A stretch of 64,000 nt of DNA from contig NZ_QHKM01000007.1 of the NCBI RefSeq assembly GCF_003258365.1, positions 62,001-126,000 on the forward strand. The letters run 5' to 3'. Shown piece by piece: positions 9,192-17,563 of this stretch. The stretch comes from Hymenobacter edaphi. GTDB lineage: Bacteria; Bacteroidota; Bacteroidia; Cytophagales; Hymenobacteraceae. Within the stretch, counting starts at the first letter, position 1; each line of letters begins with the position of its first letter. Made by a program: the position numbers and the translations under genes. The notes below the pieces were generated by a model. It searched no databases and was not told where the DNA came from. It saw only the letters and a list, made by a program, of their open reading frames with translations.

Positions 9192-12153
9192 AGTAAACGG
9201 GCTGGGCGAAGCGTTGGTACTCCTCCAGGTTGCCGCGCGTCAGCAGCACGGGCAGGTTATCAATACCGATCTGGAAGGATTGGTAACCCGCGTTACGCAG
9301 TTTCAGCAGCGGGCCCTGCGGGCCGCGCAGCTTCAGGGCGTAGTTCTGCGCCACCTTGTTGTTGGCAAAGGGCTGCACCACCACCAGCTGCTGCGTAGCG
9401 CCCAGCGGCTGCACCTGAATCTGCAGGTTGCTGGCCTTGAAGAAGCGGTTGTTGTAGGCCGTCAACTGTACCTGCAGGTCGTTGAACGCGGCGGCATCCT
9501 TCGGGAAAACAATGGCTACGGCGTGGGGCGCAGCCAGGTTGAACGCGTAAGGCGAAGGCTCCGGCGCCGGGGCCACCGGCGGCGCAGATGCGGGCGGCGT
9601 GGGGGTGCCCGGCGCGGGCGGGGCCGGGGTGTTATCGGCGTCTTTGGCCGGCGTCTTCTTGGTGGCTGCCGGCTGCGGACCTGCACTCACGCCCGGTACT
9701 GCCGCGGGGGCGGCCTCCTTGGGCTGGGGCTCCTCCTTTTTCGGGGGGGCAGCCGCCGGCGCCGGCGCGGCCGGGCGGGGCGCCGGCAGCGGCTCGTCGT
9801 AGTCGATGCGCATGCGGTTGTCGACCTCGCCGGGGCGGAAGAACGACACCACCGGCTTTTCCGTCGAGGCCAGGGCCCCGGCCAGCTGGCCCGATTCGTA
9901 CTTGGTATAGCTCTGCAACAGTTCCTGGGCCCGCGGGGTCAGCGGGCTTTCGGGGTATTTCTGCACGAAAGCCGTCAGGGCCGCCTTGTGGGCCGCGGGC
10001 GGCTGGGTGCGGATAACCAGCAGCGCGGCCAGGTAGTCGGCGCGGTCGTCCAGGTCGGTTTGCGGGTTCAGCTTCCGCGCCCGCAGCAGGGCGGCGTTGG
10101 CCTTGCGGAATTCCTGCTTTTTGTAGAAGGCGAAGGCCGAATCAAGGCGCACCGTCATCTGCTCGTTGGCCAGGGAAGCGCGGCGCAGGTACTCGGGGTC
10201 GGCCACCAGGCGGGCGTAGGAGGAGTTGGGAAACTCCGTGCGCAGCCGCTGGGCGTACTGCTCGGCCTTGGGGTCGTTCTGCTCCTTGTAGATGAGGTAG
10301 AGCGTGTAGTACGTTTCCACCGTGTGCGGCCCCTTCGGAAAGCGCTGCAAGAGCTGCTCGTAGGTCTGCACTGCGTTGGTGGGCTCCTTCAGCTGCTGGT
10401 TGTAGATGGCGCCCAGGGCAAACAGCGCCTCTTCGATCTGGGCTTCGGACTGCTGCTGCTGCGAGGTCGTGAAAGGCAGGCTCTGCCGGTACTCCGCTAT
10501 CAGGGCGGCCCGCTCGTCCTGCGGCGTTGCCTGCTTGGCCGAGGCATCCCCCGACGGATTGATGACGGAGTTGCTGGCGCCGCCCACCGTCACGGGGGCG
10601 CCCGCGCCCGGGGCCGGGGCGCCGGTGGTAGCCAGGCTGCTCAGGCGCCAGTTGTCGGTGAGCGGGCGGTTGCCCCAGCGGCGCTCAAAGTCACCGCGGG
10701 CCGTGCTCAGCGCCTGCGGGTTGTCGAAGTACCACGCCCGGCCCGCGTTGTTGGTGGCAAAAGCCAGCGGGTCGACGTCGGAGTTGCCGGTGCGCGTCGG
10801 GTCCTGACCGGTGCCGGTCTGGTTGGCGCTGCGGGCGGCCAGGGCGGCCTGCCGCTCGGCTTCGCGCTTGCGGCGCAGCATTTCCGCATCAGCATAAGCC
10901 GTCAGGCGGCCGCGCAGGGCGGCCGTATCCAGGCGCACCAGCGTGAGCAGGCTGTCCTGGGTCTGGATGACGGTAATCTGCTTGGCGAAGTCGCGCAGAA
11001 TGTCGCTGCGCTCCTTGATGGCGGCGTAGCCCGGCGTTTCGCGCGGCAGGCTTTGGGTGGTGCTGTCGTAGTAGGCCGCGGCCAGCTGGTACTTGCGTAG
11101 GTTCTCGTAGTAGATGCGCCCGGCCAGCAGGTAGGCGTAGCCGCGCTGGGCCTTGTTGGTCGTATTGGCCCGCACCGACTGGTTCACCAGCTTCAGCGCC
11201 GAGTCGAAATGCTGCTGGCGGTAGTCCAGCCGCGCCATTTCGTAATAGATCTTGTCGCGGTACTCCTTGTTCTTCGGGTCTTTCAGGAGCTTGCTGAAGT
11301 ACTTGTCGAGGCGGGCCCGGTCCTGCTGGTTCAGGTCCGACACCTGCCCGAGCATGAGCTTGGAGAAGAAATCCAGCTCGTAGGGCGGGTTGCGCTTCAG
11401 AATCTTGTTCAGCTCGGCGTAGGCTTCCTTGTCCTGCCCGTTGTTCTGGTACAGCTGGGCCAGGATGTAGCGCGTGCGGCTGCGCTCATCCTTTTTCGGG
11501 ATATAAGGAATTGCTTTCTGGATGTTGGCAATGGCCAGCTGCTCCTCGCCCTCGTGGAGGTAATACTCGGCGCGGGTCAGAAACAGCTCCCGGGCGTTGG
11601 CCTCGGTGCCTTCTTCCTTATCCAGCAAATCCGAGACGGCCGAGGCGTTGTCCCACTGCTTGGTCACCATGTAGGTGCGCATCAGCCAGATCAAGGCCTC
11701 GTGCCGGGCGTTGGCGTCGTTGCTGGTGGTGTTGATGTACTTGAAGGTCTTGACAGCCTCCTCGAACTCGCGCTTGTAGAAGCGCGTCTTGCCGATCAGA
11801 ATGTAGGCATCGTCGGTCCAGTCGCTGCTGCTGCGGCGCACCACCGGGATGGATGCCTTCTTCACCACCTCGTCCATGGCCGCCGTCAGGCCCACCGCCT
11901 TCACCGAGTCGACCACCGGAAACAGCGGCAGCACGCGGTTGTAGTCGTTGGGCCGCTCCTTATAGAGCTTGTCCTCTTCGGCGCGCATCTTCTCGCGGGC
12001 CAGGAAGTAGCCGTTGTCGCGGGCCGTAATGTTCTGGTAGGTGCGGGCCACCACGTTGTGCCGCTCGGCCGAGCAGCCGCTCAGCAGCAGGGCCGTGCCG
12101 GCCACGAACAGGCCACAAGCGGAGGATAAAGCAAAACGCGCGGAATTCGGCAC
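9178..12153 (-). CDS. porW: T9SS/gliding lipoprotein PorW (SprE), TPR-rich
   Basis: PorW/SprE is a lipoprotein required for type IX secretion; it links the secretion ring to other machine parts. The 991-aa product starts at GTG with a lipoprotein signal (LLLSGC, lipidated Cys27) followed by the family-typical opening ERHNVVARTYQNITARDNGY. Many TPR-like helical pairs follow (for example around 110-330 and 540-720), then a long Pro/Ala-rich linker (about 770-860) and a C-terminal globular domain (AVAIVFPKDAAAFNDLQVQL to the end). Its last codons and stop lie inside a repeat element. The assignment rests on the start, the size and the C-terminal domain; a generic TPR lipoprotein is the alternative. 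Confidence 0.82.
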   Translation of the reverse strand: MPNSARFALSSACGLFVAGTALLLSGCSAERHNVVARTYQNITARDNGYFLAREKMRAEEDKLYKERPNDYNRVLPLFPVVDSVKAVGLTAAMDEVVKKASIPVVRRSSSDWTDDAYILIGKTRFYKREFEEAVKTFKYINTTSNDANARHEALIWLMRTYMVTKQWDNASAVSDLLDKEEGTEANARELFLTRAEYYLHEGEEQLAIANIQKAIPYIPKKDERSRTRYILAQLYQNNGQDKEAYAELNKILKRNPPYELDFFSKLMLGQVSDLNQQDRARLDKYFSKLLKDPKNKEYRDKIYYEMARLDYRQQHFDSALKLVNQSVRANTTNKAQRGYAYLLAGRIYYENLRKYQLAAAYYDSTTQSLPRETPGYAAIKERSDILRDFAKQITVIQTQDSLLTLVRLDTAALRGRLTAYADAEMLRRKREAERQAALAARSANQTGTGQDPTRTGNSDVDPLAFATNNAGRAWYFDNPQALSTARGDFERRWGNRPLTDNWRLSSLATTGAPAPGAGAPVTVGGASNSVINPSGDASAKQATPQDERAALIAEYRQSLPFTTSQQQQSEAQIEEALFALGAIYNQQLKEPTNAVQTYEQLLQRFPKGPHTVETYYTLYLIYKEQNDPKAEQYAQRLRTEFPNSSYARLVADPEYLRRASLANEQMTVRLDSAFAFYKKQEFRKANAALLRARKLNPQTDLDDRADYLAALLVIRTQPPAAHKAALTAFVQKYPESPLTPRAQELLQSYTKYESGQLAGALASTEKPVVSFFRPGEVDNRMRIDYDEPLPAPRPAAPAPAAAPPKKEEPQPKEAAPAAVPGVSAGPQPAATKKTPAKDADNTPAPPAPGTPTPPASAPPVAPAPEPSPYAFNLAAPHAVAIVFPKDAAAFNDLQVQLTAYNNRFFKASNLQIQVQPLGATQQLVVVQPFANNKVAQNYALKLRGPQGPLLKLRNAGYQSFQIGIDNLPVLLTRGNLEEYQRFAQPVYSIKN

Positions 12154-12423
12154 GGGCAGCAGAAGGCGGTGGATGAAGGATGAGTTGCGGGGAAAACGCT
12201 GCCGGGCAGCCCTTTTGTTCAGCCCGGGTGCAGCAACCGCCTCGGCTGTTGCCTGGGCTGTTGCCTGGGCTGCGTCCCGACCACGTACAACGCCGCAAAT
12301 CAGCTAAAAGTACGCGAATTTACCCGGTGCCGTCCGGCCGCGGCCGGATTCGGCCTCATTTAGTGCGGGTTGGCTGCTGATTTGGCAATCATGGCGTACC
12401 TTTGCAGCCTTCATTTGAAATTC
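12154..12423. promoter_or_regulatory. Divergent intergenic region porW / atpZ
   Basis: This 270-bp stretch separates divergent porW (-) and atpZ (+) and must hold both promoters, though I could not fix the promoter elements. It contains a small tandem repeat of a 12-bp word (ggctgttgcctg, 2.4 copies, 12244-12272). No gene is seen in it. Confidence 0.5.
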
Positions 12424-12645
12424 ATGCCCGAATCCACGCCTCCGCCTAAGAAAAGTACGAGCCAGCTGGCCCGCTACTCCGGCGTGGGCATGCAGATGCT
12501 GGTGACCATCGGCCTCAGCGTCTGGCTGGGCGTCTGGCTCGATGAGAAATACGGCTGGAGCCCCTGGGCCACGGTGGTGCTGTCCTTACTAGGAGTATTC
12601 GCCGCCATGTACCAGATTATCCGCAGCGTTTCCAACGACAAATGA
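12424..12645 (+). CDS. atpZ: ATP synthase accessory protein AtpZ-like
   Basis: A 73-aa membrane protein of the AtpZ / ATPase_gene1 type, which in other bacteria assists assembly of the Fo part of ATP synthase or ion supply to it. The start at ATG 12424 removes an implausible upstream extension of the frame. The sequence has a short cytoplasmic start, a helix at about 23-41 (MLVTIGLSVWLGVWLDEKYG), a short loop and a second helix at about 48-66, ending NDK. The order AtpZ, AtpI-like, AtpB at the head of the atp cluster supports the call. Function in this organism is inferred. Confidence 0.8.
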   Translation: MPESTPPPKKSTSQLARYSGVGMQMLVTIGLSVWLGVWLDEKYGWSPWATVVLSLLGVFAAMYQIIRSVSNDK

Positions 12646-12730
12646 ACTCTTCGGCGGCTGATTTTCTTACGGCTGCCCCACGCCCCGCTCTTTGACCCCG
12701 CGTCCGCCGCTCCCGCGCGCCCCGCACTGC

Positions 12731-13138
12731 ATGAACCGTTTCCTTCGCAATCTGCTCCTCTTCTCCGTTTTACTCGGCGCCGGCATCTATGCCCTGCGGC
12801 TGCAGTACGGCGCGGCGGTGGTGCATCCGCAGGCGGACTGGCTGCTGCTCTTCTTTGTGGTGCTCACGGCGCTGACCTTCTGGCTGACCTGGCGTGCCTT
12901 TCAGCGCGACCCGGAGTCACTGATGACGGCCTGGTTCAGCACCACCGCCCTGCGCTTGGTACTCGCTTTAGTGGTTGTTGTAACCTACTTAGTGCGTGGC
13001 GGGGCCAAGGCGGGCAATAGTACTTGGACTTTTTTGGGCCTGTTCTTCCTCCTGTATTTTCTCTATACCGGGTTTGAAGTCTGGAACGTCGTGACTAACT
13101 TGCGCCCGTTTTCAAAACAGCCCTCCGACGAGGCGTAG
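12731..13138 (+). CDS. Four-helix membrane protein, AtpI-like
   Basis: A 135-aa membrane protein with four predicted helices (about residues 6-22, 36-53, 66-86 and 95-115) and a short polar tail. Its size, topology and place directly before atpB fit the poorly conserved AtpI-like proteins of Bacteroidota atp clusters, thought to help c-ring assembly. ATG 12731 is preferred to the upstream in-frame ATG, which only adds a Pro/Arg-rich stretch. It overlaps no neighbour: 85 bp separate it from atpZ and 32 bp from atpB. Sequence similarity alone would not establish the function. Confidence 0.65.
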   Translation: MNRFLRNLLLFSVLLGAGIYALRLQYGAAVVHPQADWLLLFFVVLTALTFWLTWRAFQRDPESLMTAWFSTTALRLVLALVVVVTYLVRGGAKAGNSTWTFLGLFFLLYFLYTGFEVWNVVTNLRPFSKQPSDEA

Positions 13139-13170
13139 TTTTGGACTCGATTGACCCTAAATCATTCTGA

Positions 13171-14256
13171 ATGAAGCGGTTTCTGCCCTTTCTCTTCTGG
13201 ATTCTGACCCTGCCGGTTTTCGCGCAGGAACATCCCACGGAGGTTTCTACCACCGCCGATACGCAGGTTGAAGCCACCGAAGAGGGCAAGTTCAACGCCG
13301 GTGAGATGATTCTGCACCACGTGGGCGATTCGCACGAATGGCACTTTACCTCCATTGGCGAGAACCACGTCACGCTGCCGCTGCCCATCATTGCCTACCG
13401 TCCCGACAAAGGCCTGTCGGTTTTCTCGTCGAGCCGCTTCGGCCACGAGTTCAAGGAAAGCTACGACGGGCTGAAGCTGGAGCACGAGCACCTGGTAACC
13501 GAAGACGGCAGCACGGTGTACGACCTGAGCATCACCAAGAACGTGGCTTCCATGCTCATCAGCGTGCTGCTGCTCATCCTGGTATTTACTTCGGTAGCTG
13601 CGGGTTATAAGAAAAACCACGGCCGCGCGCCCAAAGGCCTGCAGTCGTTCTTCGAGCCCATCATCCTCTTCGTTCGCGACGAAATTGCCAAGAAGGCCAT
13701 TGGTCCCAAGTACAAGAAGTTTCTGCCGTACCTGCTGACCATCTTCTTCTTTATCTGGTTCAACAACCTGCTGGGCCTGCTGCCGGGCGCCGCGAACCTG
13801 ACCGGCAACCTCGCCGTCACGTTCCTCTTCGCCTTCATCACGCTGCTCATCACCACGTTCAGCTCCAACAAGTACTACTGGTCGCACATCTTCTGGACGC
13901 CCGGCGTTCCGCTGTGGCTGCGCCCGATCATGATTCCGGTGGAGCTCATCGGCGTGATTTCGAAGCCCTTCTCGCTGATGGTTCGACTGTTTGCCAACAT
14001 CACGGCCGGTCACATCATCATCCTGAGCTTCATCTCGCTGATCTTCATCTTCAACACGGTGGCCGTATCGCCGCTGTCCCTGGCCTTCGGTCTGTTCATC
14101 AACTGCCTGGAGCTGCTGGTGGCCCTGCTGCAAGCCTACATCTTCACCCTGCTCACCGCCATGTACATCGGCGGCGCCGTGGAAGAGCACGATGACCACG
14201 ACTACGGCATCGGCGGCGACGACGCCGACGCGCCGGCCCACGCGCACGCTCACTAA
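13171..14256 (+). CDS. atpB: ATP synthase Fo subunit a
   Basis: Subunit a forms the proton half-channels of the Fo motor next to the c-ring. The 361-aa protein is longer than enterobacterial subunit a because it has an N-terminal signal-like segment (ending VFAQE) and a soluble domain of about 120 residues before the first channel helix, which is usual in Bacteroidota. The essential arginine is in MVRLFANITAGH (Arg272). The last 24 residues form an Asp/His-rich tail (EEHDDHDYG...AHAHAH), an unusual ending. It precedes atpE by 68 bp. Confidence 0.96.
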   Translation: MKRFLPFLFWILTLPVFAQEHPTEVSTTADTQVEATEEGKFNAGEMILHHVGDSHEWHFTSIGENHVTLPLPIIAYRPDKGLSVFSSSRFGHEFKESYDGLKLEHEHLVTEDGSTVYDLSITKNVASMLISVLLLILVFTSVAAGYKKNHGRAPKGLQSFFEPIILFVRDEIAKKAIGPKYKKFLPYLLTIFFFIWFNNLLGLLPGAANLTGNLAVTFLFAFITLLITTFSSNKYYWSHIFWTPGVPLWLRPIMIPVELIGVISKPFSLMVRLFANITAGHIIILSFISLIFIFNTVAVSPLSLAFGLFINCLELLVALLQAYIFTLLTAMYIGGAVEEHDDHDYGIGGDDADAPAHAHAH

Positions 14257-14324
14257 GCCGCGCTTCCCTCGTTTTTTCCTTTTTCGAATTTTTCTCCTTT
14301 TCACACTCCCCAAACCCCTGTTTT

Positions 14325-14585
14325 ATGCTTCTCACTCTGTTGCTGCAGGTCGTTAATGCTGTTGGTCTGGCCGTAATGGGCGCTGGTATCGGTGCTGGCC
14401 TGGCTATCCTGGGTGCCGGCCTCGGCATCGGTCGCATTGGCGGCAGCGCCATGGAGGCTATCGGCCGCCAGCCCGAGGCTTCGGGCAAAATCCAGACGGC
14501 TATGCTGATCGTAGCGGCCCTCGTTGAAGGTGCAGCTCTGTTCGCCGTCGTAGTCTGCCTGCTGATTGCTCTGAAACTGCAGTAG
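14325..14585 (+). CDS. atpE: ATP synthase Fo subunit c
   Basis: This 86-aa proteolipid forms the rotating c-ring. It has two membrane helices joined by the polar loop GRQPE (residues 47-51). The ion-carrying carboxylate is Glu68 in helix 2 (ALVEGAALF). The residues around it lack the Ser/Thr next to the Glu that is typical of sodium-binding rings, so proton coupling is the likelier use. A GC-rich hairpin follows directly, between atpE and atpF. Confidence 0.97.
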   Translation: MLLTLLLQVVNAVGLAVMGAGIGAGLAILGAGLGIGRIGGSAMEAIGRQPEASGKIQTAMLIVAALVEGAALFAVVVCLLIALKLQ

Positions 14586-14595
14586 TAGCATAGAT

Positions 14596-14640
14596 AACCC
14601 GGCCGCCGGCTTTCCCACTGCGGGGGCTGGTGGCCGGGTT
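14596..14640 (+). promoter_or_regulatory. Hairpin between atpE and atpF
   Basis: An imperfect inverted repeat (14596-14610 with about 14626-14640; outer arms aacccggcc and ggccgggtt are perfect) folds into a GC-rich stem of about 15 bp. It has no T-run after it, so it is more likely an mRNA-stabilising or partial attenuating structure than a full terminator. It would let atpE, needed in many copies per complex, be expressed above the downstream genes. That role is inferred. Confidence 0.6.
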
Positions 14641-14723
14641 GATGCTGTTATTGGGTTGTTTCGGGTGGTTCCGTCGGACGCCCCGTGGAGCCCATTTCTC
14701 ACCTAGCAATCTGCTAAGCGACC

Positions 14724-15215
14724 ATGCTTACCAACCCTAGTTTCGGCTTGCTGTTCTGGCAGCTGGCCATTTTCGTAATCCTACTGCTCATTCTGCGCGC
14801 TTTCGCGTGGAAGCCCATCCTGGCCGCCCTGAGCGAGCGGGAGGAGAGCATCGAAGGCGCCCTGCGGCAGGCCGACCAGGCCAAGCTGGAGATGCAGGCC
14901 CTGAAAGCCGACAACGACAAGCTGTTGGCCGAAGCCCGCATGGAGCGTGACCGTATTCTGAAGGAAGCCGGCGCGATGAGCAACCAGCTCATCGAAACGG
15001 CCAAGCAGAAGGCCACGGACGAAGGCGCCCGCCTGATCATGCAGGCCCGCGAAGCCATCCAGAACGAGAAACAAGCTGCCCTGGCCGAAGTGAAAAACAC
15101 GGCCGCGCAACTGTCCATCGACATTGCCGAGCGCATCCTGCGCCGCGAACTCACGGACGCCACCGCCCAAAAGCAGTTGGTGACCGACTACCTGCAAGAG
15201 GTAAAACTGAATTAG
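14724..15215 (+). CDS. atpF: ATP synthase Fo subunit b
   Basis: Subunit b is the peripheral stalk that holds F1 against Fo. The 163-aa protein has one N-terminal membrane helix (about residues 8-27, FWQLAIFVILLLILRAF) followed by a long, charged, Ala-rich helix with heptad spacing, ending in the typical SIDIAERILRREL segment that contacts the delta subunit. Length is normal. The gene ends 1 bp before repeat element B, which fills the gap to atpH. Confidence 0.96.
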   Translation: MLTNPSFGLLFWQLAIFVILLLILRAFAWKPILAALSEREESIEGALRQADQAKLEMQALKADNDKLLAEARMERDRILKEAGAMSNQLIETAKQKATDEGARLIMQAREAIQNEKQAALAEVKNTAAQLSIDIAERILRRELTDATAQKQLVTDYLQEVKLN

Positions 15216-15319
15216 AGTTGATAGTTGTCCGGTAACAGTTGTCAGTTGTCAGGAGCACATTTCCCCGCTTTTGGCGCCTGTACTGACAACCAGCAACTGA
15301 CAACTGATAACTGACCAAC
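15216..15319. repeat. Intergenic inverted element with heptamer arms (locus B)
   Basis: Left arm 15216-15250 has five 7-bp words (agttgat, agttgtc, a divergent third word, then agttgtc twice). The right arm, on the minus strand from 15319 to 15285, also has five (gttggtc, agttatc, agttgtc, agttgct, ggttgtc). A 34-bp core separates them. The left arm starts 1 bp after the atpF stop and the right arm ends 3 bp before the atpH start, so the element occupies the whole junction and supplies atpH's translation start region. Confidence 0.88.
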
Positions 15320-15322
15320 CCA

Positions 15323-15880
15323 ATGTCTGAACTACGAGTCGCCGCCCGCTACGCCAAATCCCTGCTGGATCTGGCGAATGAGCAGGGTACGCTGGATGCG
15401 GTAAAACAGGACATGGACCTGTTCGGCAATACCTTGGAAGGCAGCCGCGACCTGCGGCTGCTGCTGCGCAATCCGATTGTGAAGCACGACAAGAAGCTGG
15501 CCATCCTGCGGCGGCTGTTTGACGGCAAGGTGTCGGACATGACCATGCGGTTCTTCACCATCATCACCCAAAAGAACCGCGAAAACGCGCTGGAATTTGT
15601 GGCCCCGGAATTCCTGGCCCAGTTCAACGCCCTGCGCGGGATTCAATCGGCGGACGTGACTACGGCCACCCCGCTCACGCCGGAACTCCGCGCCCACGTG
15701 GAGCGTCTGGTGCAAGATCAGACCGGCGGCAAAGTGCTGCTCAAGGAGCACGTGGACCCTTCGCTCATCGGCGGGTTCGTGCTGCGCCTCGGCGACCGGC
15801 AGATCGACGATTCGGTACGCACGCGCCTCAACCGCCTGCGTTCCACTTTCAAAGAGAACCCCTACCAAGCCAACCTATAA
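15323..15880 (+). CDS. atpH: ATP synthase F1 subunit delta
   Basis: Subunit delta joins the peripheral stalk to the top of the F1 hexamer. The 185-aa protein opens with the standard RVAARYAKSLLDLANEQG helix and ends with the family's two-strand/helix module (VDPSLIGGFVLRLGDRQIDDSVRTRL). Length is normal. The start lies 3 bp after a repeat arm, so its ribosome-binding region is made of repeat sequence. The stop is 9 bp before atpA. Confidence 0.96.
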   Translation: MSELRVAARYAKSLLDLANEQGTLDAVKQDMDLFGNTLEGSRDLRLLLRNPIVKHDKKLAILRRLFDGKVSDMTMRFFTIITQKNRENALEFVAPEFLAQFNALRGIQSADVTTATPLTPELRAHVERLVQDQTGGKVLLKEHVDPSLIGGFVLRLGDRQIDDSVRTRLNRLRSTFKENPYQANL

Positions 15881-15889
15881 GTCAGCATC

Positions 15890-17473
15890 ATGGCAGAAGT
15901 ACGTCCGGATGAAGTATCCGCCATTCTGCGGGAGCAGTTGTCCAATTTCAAGACCGAAGCCGAACTCGAAGAAGTCGGTACGGTGCTGCAGGTTGGCGAC
16001 GGGGTAGCCCGCATTTACGGCCTCTCGAAAGCCCAGTCGGGTGAACTGATTGAGTTCGAGAACGGCCTGCAGGCCCTGGTTCTGAACCTCGAAGAAGACA
16101 ACGTAGGTGCCGTAATGCTCGGCGACTACTCGGAAATCCGCGAGGGAGCCACCGTGCGCCGCACCAACAAAATCGCCTCGATCAAAGTCGGTGAGGGCAT
16201 CGTGGGCCGCGTGGTCAACACGCTGGGCCAGCCCATCGACGGCCGCGGCCCCATCGCCGGCGAGCTGTACGACATGCCGCTGGAGCGCAAGGCTCCGGGC
16301 GTAATCTTCCGTCAGCCCGTTAACGAGCCGCTGCAAACCGGTATCAAGGCTATCGACGCCATGATTCCGATTGGCCGGGGCCAGCGCGAGCTGATCATCG
16401 GTGACCGTCAGACCGGCAAATCGACCGTAGCGCTTGACGCCATCCTGAACCAGCGCGAGTTCTTCGAGCGCGGCGAACCGGTTTTCTGCATCTACGTTGC
16501 CATCGGCCAGAAGGCCTCGACGGTAGCCCAGATCGTAAACTCGCTGCAGCGCGGCGGTGCCATGGACTACACGGTGGTGGTTTCGGCTTCGGCCGCTGAC
16601 CCCGCGCCGATGCAGTTCTTCGCCCCCTTCACCGGTGCCGCCATCGGGGAGTTCTTCCGCGACACGGGCCGTCCGGCTCTGGTGGTGTACGATGACCTTT
16701 CGAAGCAGGCCGTAGCTTACCGCGAAGTGTCGCTGCTGCTGCGCCGCCCCCCGGGCCGCGAAGCATACCCCGGCGACGTATTCTACCTGCACAGCCGCCT
16801 GCTGGAGCGCGCCGCCAAGGTTAACGCCTCGGATGCCATTGCCCGCAACATGAACGACCTGCCCGAGAGCCTGAAAGGCCTCGTGAAAGGTGGCGGTTCG
16901 CTGACGGCTCTGCCCATCATCGAGACGCAGGCTGGCGACGTATCGGCTTATATCCCGACCAACGTAATTTCGATTACCGACGGGCAGATCTTCCTGGAGA
17001 CGAACCTGTTCAACTCCGGTATCCGCCCGGCTATCAACGTAGGTATCTCGGTATCGCGCGTGGGTGGTTCGGCCCAGATCAAGTCGATGAAGAAGGTGGC
17101 CGGTACGCTGAAGCTGGACCAGGCCCAGTTCCGCGAGCTGGAAGCCTTCGCCAAGTTCGGCTCCGACCTGGACGCCTCGACCAAGCTCACCATCGAGCGG
17201 GGCCGTCGCAACCTGGAAATCCTGAAGCAGGCGCAGTTCTCCCCGGTGAAAGTGGAAGACCAGGTGGCCATCATCTACGCGGCCACGAACGGCCTGCTCG
17301 ACCGTATCCCCGTGAACCGGGTGCGCGAGTTCGAGAAGGAGTTCACGCAGGTGATGAACACCCGTCACGCCGACGTGCTGGCTGGCCTGAAAGCCGGTAA
17401 GCTCGACGACGCCATCACGGGCACCATCCGCCAGGTAATCAACGACCTGTCGGCCTCGTACGCTGCGAAATAG
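15890..17473 (+). CDS. atpA: ATP synthase F1 subunit alpha
   Basis: Subunit alpha forms the F1 hexamer with beta and carries the non-catalytic nucleotide sites. The 527-aa protein has the Walker A motif GDRQTGKS at residues 171-178, a [12 protein letters not shown] segment and the alpha-family signature [17 protein letters not shown]. All domains are present. Beta (atpD) and epsilon (atpC) are not in this cluster, which is usual in Bacteroidota, where they form a separate unit. Its TAG stop abuts repeat element C. Confidence 0.98.
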   Translation: MAEVRPDEVSAILREQLSNFKTEAELEEVGTVLQVGDGVARIYGLSKAQSGELIEFENGLQALVLNLEEDNVGAVMLGDYSEIREGATVRRTNKIASIKVGEGIVGRVVNTLGQPIDGRGPIAGELYDMPLERKAPGVIFRQPVNEPLQTGIKAIDAMIPIGRGQRELIIGDRQTGKSTVALDAILNQREFFERGEPVFCIYVAIGQKASTVAQIVNSLQRGGAMDYTVVVSASAADPAPMQFFAPFTGAAIGEFFRDTGRPALVVYDDLSKQAVAYREVSLLLRRPPGREAYPGDVFYLHSRLLERAAKVNASDAIARNMNDLPESLKGLVKGGGSLTALPIIETQAGDVSAYIPTNVISITDGQIFLETNLFNSGIRPAINVGISVSRVGGSAQIKSMKKVAGTLKLDQAQFRELEAFAKFGSDLDASTKLTIERGRRNLEILKQAQFSPVKVEDQVAIIYAATNGLLDRIPVNRVREFEKEFTQVMNTRHADVLAGLKAGKLDDAITGTIRQVINDLSASYAAK

Positions 17474-17563
17474 ATTGTTAAATGGTTGAATGGCTAAATG
17501 GTTGGTCGTTCTGGCAACGCGAGAACAATCAACCATTTAGCCATTTAACAATTCAACCATTCA
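17473..17563. repeat. Intergenic inverted element with octamer arms (locus C)
   Basis: Each arm is four 8-bp words (32 bp): 17473-17504 on the plus strand and 17561-17530 on the minus strand, with a 25-bp core. The inner two words (aatggcta, aatggttg) are identical in both arms and give a 16-bp perfect inverted repeat (17489-17504 with 17530-17545). The outer two words are the same pair in swapped order. The left arm starts at the last base of the atpA stop and the right arm ends 2 bp before the atpG start. Confidence 0.92.

Noticed and set aside
12244-12272. 12-bp tandem repeat (2.4 copies) near porW/atpZ as a sixth word-array element
   Set aside because: It has no inverted partner arm, a different unit size and does not abut a start or stop codon.
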